This document shows, in pieces, positions 8,947 through 16,865 of a stretch of 51,816 nucleotides of DNA. The DNA is from Planctomycetota bacterium. GTDB lineage: Bacteria > Planctomycetota > Phycisphaerae > WQYP01. The position numbers and the translations under genes were made by a program. Location: the NCBI GenBank assembly GCA_021790385.1, contig JAJYDW010000024.1, forward strand, positions 1-51,816, given 5' to 3'. How positions within the stretch are numbered: the stretch's first letter is position 1; every line of letters begins with the position of its first letter. The notes beneath the pieces were generated by a model that ran no database searches, was not told where the DNA came from, and was given only the letters and a program-made list of their open reading frames with translations.

Positions 8947-11900
8947 TTACACCCCTGCTGCGGCTACCGCCCCGTCCCGTGCGTCTTTTGGCGACGTGCC
9001 CGCCACCAAATCTGGTTTTATCTGCGCGTAATATTCCTGCAAGGATTTGACCATCCAATCCTTTTGCTGCAGCGAGACGATGGCATCGGCGGCGGCCTCG
9101 GCTCCGGTTACGGTGGTGATAATAGGCACCTTGTGCAATACGGCCGCAGCGCGAATGCGCCCTTCATCAGTATTGGGACCTTTGGTTGTGGGTGTGTTGA
9201 TAAGCAAATCCACCTGGTGATTTTTGATGGCATCAATAATGTTCGGCCGCCCTTCCGGAATTTTGTTGATCCGCTGGCAGGCAATACCGGCCTGTGAGAA
9301 CACCTGCCACGTGCCGCTGGTGCACAGGAGACTAAAACCCGCTGTCTGCAATTTTCGTGCAGTGGGAATAATAGCCTGCTTGTCACCGTCGCGCACGGAA
9401 AAATATACCGTGCCCTTCAGCGGCAAGCTCGCACCGGCCGCCATCTGCGATTTGGCATAGGCGACGGGAAAGGTTTCGTCAATGCCCATGACTTCGCCGG
9501 TGGAGCGCATTTCCGGTCCAAGAATAACATCCACGCCGGGAAATTTGTTAAAGGGAAAAACACTTTCTTTCACGGCCACGTGCCGCGCGGGCACCACCTC
9601 CTGGGTAACACCCATCTCGGTAAGTGTTTTACCGCACATCACCTTCGCCGCAATGCGGGCCCACGGTACACCGGTAGCCTTGCTGACAAACGGCACCGTG
9701 CGGCTGGCCCGCGGGTTCACTTCCAGCACGTAGACCTGGTCATTCTTGATGGCAAACTGCACATTCATCAGCCCCCGGACTTTCAGGGCCTTGGCCAGGG
9801 CCAGCGTGTTGCGGCGAATTTCTGCCACCACGTCCGCCGCCAGACTAAATGGCGGAATCGAACACGCCGAATCCCCCGAATGAATGCCCGCTTCCTCGAT
9901 ATGTTCCATCACCCCGATCACCAGAAAATTCTCCCCATCACCGATGGCATCCACATCCACTTCGGTTGCATCGCCCAGAAAACGGTCAATCAGAATGGGA
10001 TGGTCGTCGGCCACTTCCACCGCATGGCGAATATAAAAGTCAAGCTGTTCCTGGGTGGACACAATTTCCATCGCCCGGCCTCCCAGCACATAGGATGGCC
10101 GCACCAACACCGGATAGCCGATGCGCTGGGCCACCGTACGTGCTTCCTCGGCACTGCGGGCTATTCCGCCATCCGGCTGGCGCAACTTCAGGCGTACAAT
10201 CAGTTGATTGAATTGGTCGCGATCTTCGGCAGTTTCGATGGACTCTACCGCAGTACCGATGATGGGTACGCCCGCGTCCTTAAGCCCACGGGCCAGATTC
10301 AACGGGGTCTGGCCGCCAAACTGCACGATGACGCCCAGCACCCGGCCCTCCCCACCCGAACCCAGCGGAGCCACGTTCAAACGTTCCACAATATGCAGCA
10401 CATCTTCATGCGTCAGCGGTTCAAAAAACAGCAGGTCCGACGTATCATAGTCCGTGCTGACTGTTTCCGGATTGGAATTGACCATCACACTTTCCAAGCC
10501 AAGTTCCCGGCAGGCAAAGGCCGCCTGCACGCAGCAGTAGTCAAACTCAATACCCTGCCCAATGCGATTGGGGCCGCCCCCCAGAATAATCACCTTCTTT
10601 TTATCCGTGATGCGTACTTCATCTTCTACCATCGGCGGGATTCCGTCGGCACCTATTTTCCGCACCGGTTGTTCATAGCTGGAATAATAATAAGGGGTGG
10701 CAGCTTCAAATTCCGCAGCGCAGGTATCGACCAGTTTGTAAACCGGCCGGACCTCCAGAGCCTGGCGCAAGGCCCGTACTTGCGCTGCCGTGAGTCCCCA
10801 GACGGTGCCCAGTTGCACATCCGAATAACCAAGTTCCTTGGCACGCAGCAACAATGCGGCCAATGCAGCCTTGCCGGCTGTGCCCGGCTTGCCGGCCGCA
10901 GCACCCGCGATAAATTGAATTTCTCCACGGCGTGACAGAAGCTCATCCTCAAAATCCACCAGTTCCTTCATCTGCGCCAGGAACCATGGGTCAATACGTG
11001 TTAATTCATGCACCTGCTCTATCGATTGGCCCATTTTGAACGCATAGCGGATGTAATACATCCGTCCCTGCGACGGCACGGCAAGTTTCCGGGCCAGTCT
11101 CTCCGCCGGTATCGGCCATACCTGCGCCTGTTCTTCCAGCGCCGCGGTACGGGTTACCAGCGACCCACGATCACCAAGTGCCTGAACCGGCGCGTGGTTG
11201 GCCAATTCTTCGCTTTGCCACCGCCACCATTTATCAATCCGGTCCAGCCCCAGGCCGAAGCGTTTGACCTCCATGGAACGGATACCCTTTTGCAGAGCCT
11301 GTTTGAAAGTGCGGCCGATGCTCATGGCCTCGCCAACACTTTTCATCTGCGTGGTAAGGGTTTCATCAGCATCCGGGAATTTTTCAAACGTCCACCGCGG
11401 AATTTTTACCACCACATAGTCAATGGTGGGTTCAAAACACGCCGCGGTGCGGCGGGTAATATCGTTGGGCAGTTCATCGAGTGTGTAGCCGACCGCCAGT
11501 TTGGCGGCAATACGGGCAATCGGGAATCCCGTGGCTTTGCTGGCCAGCGCGGAAGATCGCGAGACCCGCGGGTTCATTTCAATGACCACCATCTCGCCAT
11601 TTTGCGGGTTGATCGCGAACTGAATGTTGGACCCGCCGGTTTCCACACCGATGGCCCGGATAACCGCAATGGCCGCATCGCGCATACGCTGGTATTCCTT
11701 GTCGGTAAGCGTCTGGGCTGGAGCAACGGTGATGGAATCGCCGGTATGCACACCCATGGGATCAAAGTTTTCAATAGCACAGATAATGACCACGTTATCC
11801 GCTCGATCGCGCATGACTTCCAGCTCATATTCCTTCCAGCCGATCAGAGATTGATCAATTTGTATTTCCGTAATCATGGAAGCATCCAGGCCGCGCTGGG

Positions 11901-12474
11901 CCAGGGTTTCAAATTCTTCCATGTTATAGGCGATGCCAGAACCGGTACCGCCGAGGGTAAACGACGCGCGGATAATACAGGGCAGGCCGGTTTCCTGCAC
12001 TACGGCACGGGCCTGCTCCATGTTGTAAGCCAGCCCGCTGCGCGGACAGGCCAGCCCGATCGATTCCATAATTTGCTTGAACTTCTTGCGGTCTTCGCCG
12101 CGATGAATGGCCTCGCGCGTGGCTCCAATCATCTGCACCGAGTATTTATTCAGCACACCCGCATCCGCCAGCGCGACGGAAACATTCAGCGCGGTCTGCC
12201 CACCCAAGGTCGGCAGCAGGGCATCCGGACGTTCCTTGGCGATGATTTTCGTAACCGCTTCCACGGTAATGGGTTCGACATAGGTACGGTCCGCCATTTC
12301 CGGATCAGTCATGATGGTGGCTGGATTGGAATTTACCAGAATAACGCGGAATCCCTCTTCCTTAAGAGCTTTGCATGCCTGCGTACCGGAATAGTCGAAT
12401 TCACAACCCTGTCCGATCACAATGGGGCCTGAACCAATGATGAGGATGCTCTTGATATCCGTGCGTTTTGGCAT
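8947..12474 (-). CDS. carB: Carbamoyl-phosphate synthase large subunit
   Basis: CarB (1,175 residues) makes carbamoyl phosphate from ammonia, bicarbonate and two ATP for arginine and pyrimidine synthesis. The order is standard: ATP-grasp half one (start [55 protein letters not shown]), an oligomerisation linker, ATP-grasp half two ([36 protein letters not shown]), and a C-terminal MGS-like regulatory domain ending near [15 protein letters not shown]. It is about 100 residues longer than the E. coli enzyme; extra sequence lies in the linker ([11 protein letters not shown]... and a Gly/Ala-rich patch) and at the C-terminus. carA is not in the window. The 5' region is shared with yihY. Confidence 0.97.
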   Translation of the reverse strand: MPKRTDIKSILIIGSGPIVIGQGCEFDYSGTQACKALKEEGFRVILVNSNPATIMTDPEMADRTYVEPITVEAVTKIIAKERPDALLPTLGGQTALNVSVALADAGVLNKYSVQMIGATREAIHRGEDRKKFKQIMESIGLACPRSGLAYNMEQARAVVQETGLPCIIRASFTLGGTGSGIAYNMEEFETLAQRGLDASMITEIQIDQSLIGWKEYELEVMRDRADNVVIICAIENFDPMGVHTGDSITVAPAQTLTDKEYQRMRDAAIAVIRAIGVETGGSNIQFAINPQNGEMVVIEMNPRVSRSSALASKATGFPIARIAAKLAVGYTLDELPNDITRRTAACFEPTIDYVVVKIPRWTFEKFPDADETLTTQMKSVGEAMSIGRTFKQALQKGIRSMEVKRFGLGLDRIDKWWRWQSEELANHAPVQALGDRGSLVTRTAALEEQAQVWPIPAERLARKLAVPSQGRMYYIRYAFKMGQSIEQVHELTRIDPWFLAQMKELVDFEDELLSRRGEIQFIAGAAAGKPGTAGKAALAALLLRAKELGYSDVQLGTVWGLTAAQVRALRQALEVRPVYKLVDTCAAEFEAATPYYYSSYEQPVRKIGADGIPPMVEDEVRITDKKKVIILGGGPNRIGQGIEFDYCCVQAAFACRELGLESVMVNSNPETVSTDYDTSDLLFFEPLTHEDVLHIVERLNVAPLGSGGEGRVLGVIVQFGGQTPLNLARGLKDAGVPIIGTAVESIETAEDRDQFNQLIVRLKLRQPDGGIARSAEEARTVAQRIGYPVLVRPSYVLGGRAMEIVSTQEQLDFYIRHAVEVADDHPILIDRFLGDATEVDVDAIGDGENFLVIGVMEHIEEAGIHSGDSACSIPPFSLAADVVAEIRRNTLALAKALKVRGLMNVQFAIKNDQVYVLEVNPRASRTVPFVSKATGVPWARIAAKVMCGKTLTEMGVTQEVVPARHVAVKESVFPFNKFPGVDVILGPEMRSTGEVMGIDETFPVAYAKSQMAAGASLPLKGTVYFSVRDGDKQAIIPTARKLQTAGFSLLCTSGTWQVFSQAGIACQRINKIPEGRPNIIDAIKNHQVDLLINTPTTKGPNTDEGRIRAAAVLHKVPIITTVTGAEAAADAIVSLQQKDWMVKSLQEYYAQIKPDLVAGTSPKDARDGAVAAAGV

Positions 12475-12781
12475 GAAAAACCACCCTTTTTATTATGGGA
12501 AAAGCCGCGTACCGCAGGCGAAAAACTGTCCCAGCTTTTATCATAAAATGGGCCATAGCGAAAGTGTCCACGGGTTCAAGCGTTCAGGCGACATAAATTC
12601 GGGCAAAGGCCGCGTATCGCCCACTTTTGTACTCAAGAGACGGTTTTGGCCGCAACAGCGGTCCGCGTCCGTCGCGGACCGCATCGGGCGTGCGGTCTTG
12701 AATTAGTGCAGCCACTTTTGTCCTGCAGCCGTCCCCGCGACGTGTTACAATACCGGTGACAGATGCCCATGGAGACAGTTG
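12475..12781. other. Divergent intergenic region of carB and yihY
   Basis: This 307-base region separates two divergently transcribed genes. It contains a perfect stem-loop at 12658-12682 (listed separately) and the decamer CCACTTTTGT twice, at 12621-12630 and 12712-12721, one on each side of the stem-loop. A TACAAT at 12746-12751 could be the -10 box of the yihY gene, without a good -35. I found no open reading frame with a ribosome site. Confidence 0.55.
12658..12682. promoter_or_regulatory. Perfect 10-bp inverted repeat between carB and yihY
   Basis: GCGGTCCGCG, five loop bases TCCGT, then CGCGGACCGC: every base of the arms pairs. There is no T-run on either side, so a rho-independent terminator is unlikely. 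The position between divergent promoters fits an operator or a leader structure, but nothing ties it to a protein. Confidence 0.5.
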
Positions 12782-14188
12782 ATGTCTAAACCTCTGACAA
12801 TAGAGTCGTCAGTATCAACCGAACAAGAGCAGTCCGCAGGCCGCATTACATGGCTTCTGCAACGGCTGAACCTGATCCGTCTGATTCTAGCCCGGCGCAT
12901 CAGCGAAGATCGTACCACCCAGCAAGCCGCGGCCCTCACCTATAACACGCTTTTTAGTCTATTGCCCACCATCGTGCTGGGAATGATCGTCATGTCCATG
13001 GCTTTTACCAACGCGGATGTGCAACATGCTGAAGTGGCTCTCTTTTCCCGTTTTGGCCTCACCCAGATACATAACCGCGGTGCTACCGGAAATAATTCCG
13101 ATTTGCTCATCAAAACCTTGAATCACACCATAGCCAAAGTTCGCGTGGTACTGCAAAATCCGGGGACCGGGGCTGTCGGCTTTTTCGTGCTTCTGTGGGC
13201 AGCTATCAGCCTGATGAGGGTAATAGAATCTACATTTGGACATATTTATAGCGTAACCACCCCTCGCCCGTGGGCTCGCCGACTGACCTTGTACTGGTGC
13301 GTCCTGACGTTGGGGCCGCTGGGCCTGGCCATGTCGTTCTACTTTTCCGCAAAATTCCTTGTATTTGCGGGATCGGTTTCCACAGTTCAGATATTTATGC
13401 AACCTCTGACGCTGCTGGCCAGCTATGTAAGTGTATGGGTCATCATTCTGCTGTTTTATAAAATAATACCCAATACACTCGTTACCTGGAGAGCGGCTCT
13501 TTGGGGATCGCTGGCTGCCACCATTTTATGGGAACTGGGCAAGTGGGGCTTTGGCCTGTATGTGGGGTATGTGGCCGGATACGGCAAATGGTACGGCAAT
13601 CTGGGGCTGATTCCGCTGTTTATGTTCTGGATCTATCTCACTTGGATATTTCTGCTGCTGGGGGTTGAAGTAGCCTATATACAACAGCACTTTCGAATCC
13701 TGGTGCGACGGCAGCTCAATGAACGGAGTTATAACACCCCCCTGATTGATTCGCACTGGGTTTTGCCGCTGGCGGTCCTTCTAGTGCAGCGGTTTCGCCA
13801 GGGACAAACAGTAAATCCTGAATTAGCCGCCAAGAATCTGCATCTTGCGCCTCATATCGCTACGGAATTCCTCACGGCCCTGCAGCAAGCCGGCCTGGTT
13901 CATGCTCTGGATGGCGAAGAAATGGAATATGCTCTGGCTAAAGCCCCCGAAAATATCACCCTGCGCGAGCTGCTGCACGCCATGGGCCACCGTTGCCAGA
14001 CATTACTGGAAGCCAGTCGTGCCGCTGGTGCCGACCATCCCCTTCTTTCCGCGCCGATCATTTTACAAATGCATGAAGCCCAGGAGCAATGGACGGCCGG
14101 CCGCACCTTGGCCGATTTAGCCGCTTCGGCGAGCCGGCCACCGGCCGCTGCAACATCCGCGATGCCCCAGGATCTGTCCACTTCATAA
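12782..14188 (+). CDS. yihY: YihY/UPF0761 family inner-membrane protein
   Basis: A 468-residue protein whose first 300 residues match the YihY family (once called ribonuclease BN): DRTTQQAAALTYNTLFSLLPTIVLGM, then about six membrane segments, with the conserved LLPTIV and WGLGLYVGYV-like region WGFGLYVGYVAGYGKWYG. No enzymatic activity is established for the family; it is linked to membrane organisation. The C-terminal 130 residues are an extra soluble part resembling a winged helix (FLTALQQAGLVHALDGEEMEYALA). The start ATG has GGAG seven bases upstream; a TTG just before it is less likely. anmK follows after 19 bases. Confidence 0.85.
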   Translation: MSKPLTIESSVSTEQEQSAGRITWLLQRLNLIRLILARRISEDRTTQQAAALTYNTLFSLLPTIVLGMIVMSMAFTNADVQHAEVALFSRFGLTQIHNRGATGNNSDLLIKTLNHTIAKVRVVLQNPGTGAVGFFVLLWAAISLMRVIESTFGHIYSVTTPRPWARRLTLYWCVLTLGPLGLAMSFYFSAKFLVFAGSVSTVQIFMQPLTLLASYVSVWVIILLFYKIIPNTLVTWRAALWGSLAATILWELGKWGFGLYVGYVAGYGKWYGNLGLIPLFMFWIYLTWIFLLLGVEVAYIQQHFRILVRRQLNERSYNTPLIDSHWVLPLAVLLVQRFRQGQTVNPELAAKNLHLAPHIATEFLTALQQAGLVHALDGEEMEYALAKAPENITLRELLHAMGHRCQTLLEASRAAGADHPLLSAPIILQMHEAQEQWTAGRTLADLAASASRPPAAATSAMPQDLSTS

Positions 14189-14207
14189 CATAAACGGAGT
14201 CATCCTT

Positions 14208-15368
14208 ATGCCTTCAAGAATCATCATCGGTCTGATGAGCGGGACCAGTGTGGACGGCATTGACGCTGCAATCGTGGAAATTCATGGCCTCGCCCCTCGT
14301 TTATCAGCAAGATTACTCCATCATCACCAGACAAACTGGCCGCCGCGGCTGCGTCGCCGCCTGCTGGCCGCCATGGCTTCTGCTCCAAGCTCCGCCGCCG
14401 AAATTTGCGAACTCAATTTTTTAACCGCCCGGTCTTTCGCCGCCGCCGTTCAATCCGCTCTGCAGCACGCCCGTATTGCCACGCATCGCGTCACCGCCGT
14501 GGCCTCGCACGGCCAAACCATCTGCCACCTGCCCCCGCAGCCCGGCCATACCACCGGATCCACGCTTCAACTCGGCGATGTATCCGTCATTGCGGCACTG
14601 ACAGGCATACCAACCATCGGCAATTTTCGCAGTGCGGACATGGCCGTCGGCGGCCACGGAGCTCCGCTGGTCCCCTGGACCGATGCGATTCTCCTGCGCG
14701 ATACCAGAAAGACCAGGGCCATTCAAAATATCGGCGGCATTGCCAATGTTACTTATTTACCGTCAGGCCGGGGCTTCTCCGACGTGCTGGCCTTTGACAC
14801 CGGTCCAGGCAATATGGCCATTGACGCACTTATGTCCATCGCCACCGGCGGCCGCCAGCACTGTGATACCAACGGCCGCATCGCCCGGCAGGGCCGGGTG
14901 GATGAACGACTTTTTACCCGCCTCAAAGCCCACCGATACTTTTCGCAATTACCACCCAAAAGTACCGGCCGCGAAGTTTTTGGCGCGGCTTTTGTTGAAA
15001 ATCTTCTAACTCGAGCCGCCGGAAAAAAAATCTGCAATCTCGCCGCCACCCTTACAGCTCTCACGGCATGGAGCATTGCCGACGCCTATCACCGATTTCT
15101 GCCCCGGGTTCCGGATGAGGTAATCATCGGCGGAGGCGGGCTGCACAATCCGGAACTCATGCGCTATCTGACTGCTGATCTGGACAAGCTTGGTTGCCGC
15201 ACCCTCATACCCATGGATCAAGTGAGAATTGCCAATAAAGCCAGAGAAGCCATGGCCTTTGCGCTGCTGGGAGCCGCTACGCTGGACGGCGTACCCGCCA
15301 ACCTGCCACAGGTAACCGGTGCCGCCAAACCAATGCTCCTGGGCGTGGTGGCACAATGTACTGGCTGA
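14208..15368 (+). CDS. anmK: Anhydro-N-acetylmuramic acid kinase
   Basis: AnmK (386 residues) cleaves and phosphorylates 1,6-anhydro-MurNAc to MurNAc-6-phosphate during cell-wall recycling. Matches include the ATP-binding start IIIGLMSGTSVDGIDAA, GQTICHLPPQPG, IPTIGNFRSADMAVGGHGAPLVP and the catalytic aspartate region FDTGPGNMAIDAL, then VIIGGGGLHNP. Length is normal. GGAG lies eight bases before the ATG. It is the second gene of a yihY-anmK pair. The other recycling genes (murQ, nagZ) are absent from this window. Confidence 0.95.
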   Translation: MPSRIIIGLMSGTSVDGIDAAIVEIHGLAPRLSARLLHHHQTNWPPRLRRRLLAAMASAPSSAAEICELNFLTARSFAAAVQSALQHARIATHRVTAVASHGQTICHLPPQPGHTTGSTLQLGDVSVIAALTGIPTIGNFRSADMAVGGHGAPLVPWTDAILLRDTRKTRAIQNIGGIANVTYLPSGRGFSDVLAFDTGPGNMAIDALMSIATGGRQHCDTNGRIARQGRVDERLFTRLKAHRYFSQLPPKSTGREVFGAAFVENLLTRAAGKKICNLAATLTALTAWSIADAYHRFLPRVPDEVIIGGGGLHNPELMRYLTADLDKLGCRTLIPMDQVRIANKAREAMAFALLGAATLDGVPANLPQVTGAAKPMLLGVVAQCTG

Positions 15369-15400
15369 TCAAAAGAAAAAACCGGAATCCGCGCATGAAA

Positions 15401-15422
15401 AACCCGCCGCAGACGGCGGGTT
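15401..15422 (-). terminator. Intrinsic terminator (minus strand) after the Lys-rich gene
   Basis: AACCCGCCG-CAGA-CGGCGGGTT is a perfect 9-bp stem with a 4-base loop. Read on the minus strand it ends in GGGTTTTT, a run of five T, as expected of a rho-independent terminator for genes transcribed leftwards. On the plus strand it also falls 33 bases behind anmK and may help stop that message, but no T-run follows there. Confidence 0.7.
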
Positions 15423-15478
15423 CAGGTGATTGACAGGCATCAGGGGCCACATTCGCTTTCTGTTTCGCAACCAACCAA

Positions 15479-15498
15479 CCCCAAGACGAGTCTTGGGG
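15479..15498. terminator. Second stem-loop below the Lys-rich gene
   Basis: CCCCAAGAC-GA-GTCTTGGGG is a perfect 9-bp stem with a 2-base loop, 54 bases beyond the stop of the minus-strand micro-gene. The tract after it is TTGGTTGGTT rather than pure T, so it is a weaker terminator or a 3'-end stabilising hairpin. Confidence 0.45.
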
Positions 15499-15552
15499 TG
15501 GCGGTCACGATACACGTAGCAGCGGAACAACCGTTGCCACGGCGCAGGAGTC

Positions 15553-15636
15553 TCAGCGACGTCCAGATTTCTTGGTACTCTTTTTCGCTGATTTCTTGGT
15601 ACTCTTGCGGGACTTTGATTTCTTGGCAGCCATCAT
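15553..15636 (-). CDS. Lys/Ser/Thr-rich micro-protein (27 residues)
   Basis: A short gene with an outstanding translation signal: AAAGGAGGTGAT, fully complementary to the 16S rRNA tail, lies directly before ATGATG at 15636. The product starts MMAAKKSKSRKSTKK, ends KKSGRR and carries about 11 Lys and 3 Arg but no acidic residue. Its second half repeats with an eight-codon period: AAGAGTACCAAGAAATC occurs twice, exactly, 24 bases apart. The composition is like the tails of histone H1 and bacterial H1-like (Hc1, AlgP-type) proteins, so DNA or RNA binding is plausible but unproven. It follows the DUF58 gene by 267 bases and is followed by two stem-loops. No named family is recognised. Confidence 0.7.
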   Translation of the reverse strand: MMAAKKSKSRKSTKKSAKKSTKKSGRR

Positions 15637-15903
15637 GTATCACCTCCTTTCCATCGAGTGGAAAGACTCTGGAAAACATTTTTCCCTGCCAGCCGACGTT
15701 CCAGCTTACGTCGTTGACTCTGGTATATCTTCTCACCCCTTCGGTCTTGGCAGGCGATTCGCTCTTTGCTTTAAGGCCACACTTTTCCAGCAGGCCCTGA
15801 TTCCATCCGGAAAATACATTCCCACGTCCATATGCACCTGTGAACGTTTATCGACCACAGATTATCAGCCGCAATAATAATTTTTAATAATTTTCGGAAA
15901 TTT
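15637..15903. other. Gap between the DUF58 gene and the Lys-rich gene
   Basis: The first 35 bases behind the DUF58 stop are strikingly AT-rich (AATAATAATTTTTAATAATT at about 15873) inside a GC-rich neighbourhood, including the palindrome GAAATTTTC-like core. No second reading frame with a ribosome site is visible. A GATATAC near 15727 on the minus strand could be a -10 box for the micro-gene, without a clear -35. Confidence 0.4.
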
Positions 15904-16791
15904 TCAGCGCTGCAGGATGCCAGCGCCGGTAAGAACATCAAAGAGAACCCATTGCAGTTCAGCGTCACTGGACAAAAGCACGTATGGAATCTGATGGTGC
16001 CGGCACTTCTCCCGCATGGAAGACAGAAATGTCTGCACACGGTTATCATACTGGCGCAGCATGTTGCGATTCGGCAATACACTTATCCGTCGCCCTGTTT
16101 CAACATCCACCAGCCGGACCGCCTGGCTTGGTTGCGGATGTACTTCCTGCGGACAAAGAACATGCAGCAGGCGAACCTCCTGCCCCTGGGACATCAAGTG
16201 CCGCCAATGATCCATGGCCTCGCCAGCGTCCAGCAGATCGCTGATCACCACGATAAGCCCTCCGCGCGGACCATGCTCGCCCAGCACCCGTGCCGGCCAC
16301 GCAAAATCCGCCCTGCCGCCACTTTTCAGGGTCTGTACAAATTCCTGTAATCCGGCGAAACCTGCCTTGGTAACAAAGGTGGCCTTTCTACCGCTACGGC
16401 CCGTGCCACCGCCGACCGGCCAAAGTGTCATTTGATCCTGCCGGGCCAGGCCTATCCACCCCAACGCCGCCGCCAGCCGCCGTGAAAAACTCAGCTTGTT
16501 GGGATTTCCAAAATCCATGCTGGCACTGATATCCAGCAGAATGGTTACCGGCAACGCCCGCTGATCCACAAATAGCCGCACCACCGGCTGGTCAAACCGG
16601 GCCATGGCATTCCAGTCAATGTATCGAAAGTCATCTCCCTGTACGTAAGCTCGAAAGTCCGCAATTTCCACACTCGCACCACGCAGCATGGAACGGCGTT
16701 CTCCCACACGCCCTCCGGTCACGCGCCGTGGCCCCGTGAAGCGCAAAGTCCCAAGCTTTTCCAGCAAGGCATTTTCCAGAACATTCGCCAT
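15904..16791 (-). CDS. DUF58 / von Willebrand type A-like protein
   Basis: A 295-residue soluble protein of the DUF58 family. The family block RRSMLRGASVEIADFRAYVQGDDFRYIDWNAMAR comes first (quoted in part: GDDFRYIDWNAMAR), then a VWA-like fold with the metal-site sequence LLDISASMD and ISDLLD. DUF58 proteins usually accompany MoxR ATPases and exported VWA proteins; no MoxR gene is next to it here. The start at 16791 has GGAG five bases upstream; an earlier TTG at 16854 lacks one. It follows the ABC exporter gene by 74 bases on the same strand. Function unknown. Confidence 0.85.
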   Translation of the reverse strand: MANVLENALLEKLGTLRFTGPRRVTGGRVGERRSMLRGASVEIADFRAYVQGDDFRYIDWNAMARFDQPVVRLFVDQRALPVTILLDISASMDFGNPNKLSFSRRLAAALGWIGLARQDQMTLWPVGGGTGRSGRKATFVTKAGFAGLQEFVQTLKSGGRADFAWPARVLGEHGPRGGLIVVISDLLDAGEAMDHWRHLMSQGQEVRLLHVLCPQEVHPQPSQAVRLVDVETGRRISVLPNRNMLRQYDNRVQTFLSSMREKCRHHQIPYVLLSSDAELQWVLFDVLTGAGILQR

Positions 16792-16865
16792 CGTCGCTCC
16801 GATAGGTTCTTGACCGGCCTTGAACCCAACTTCGGCCTGGTGCTTAGCTTCCAACCGCGCCGCGG

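Noticed and set aside
8867..9058. Upstream extension of the GbsR-like gene to 9058
   Set aside because: It would overlap the 3' end of carB by over 100 bases, adds no conserved sequence and has no ribosome site; the start at 8866 is preferred.
11008..12432. Plus-strand open frame of 474 codons opposite carB
   Set aside because: It lies wholly antisense to a clearly conserved carB and shows no family pattern; long shadows are expected in GC-rich DNA. A second one at 9580-10935 is rejected for the same reason.
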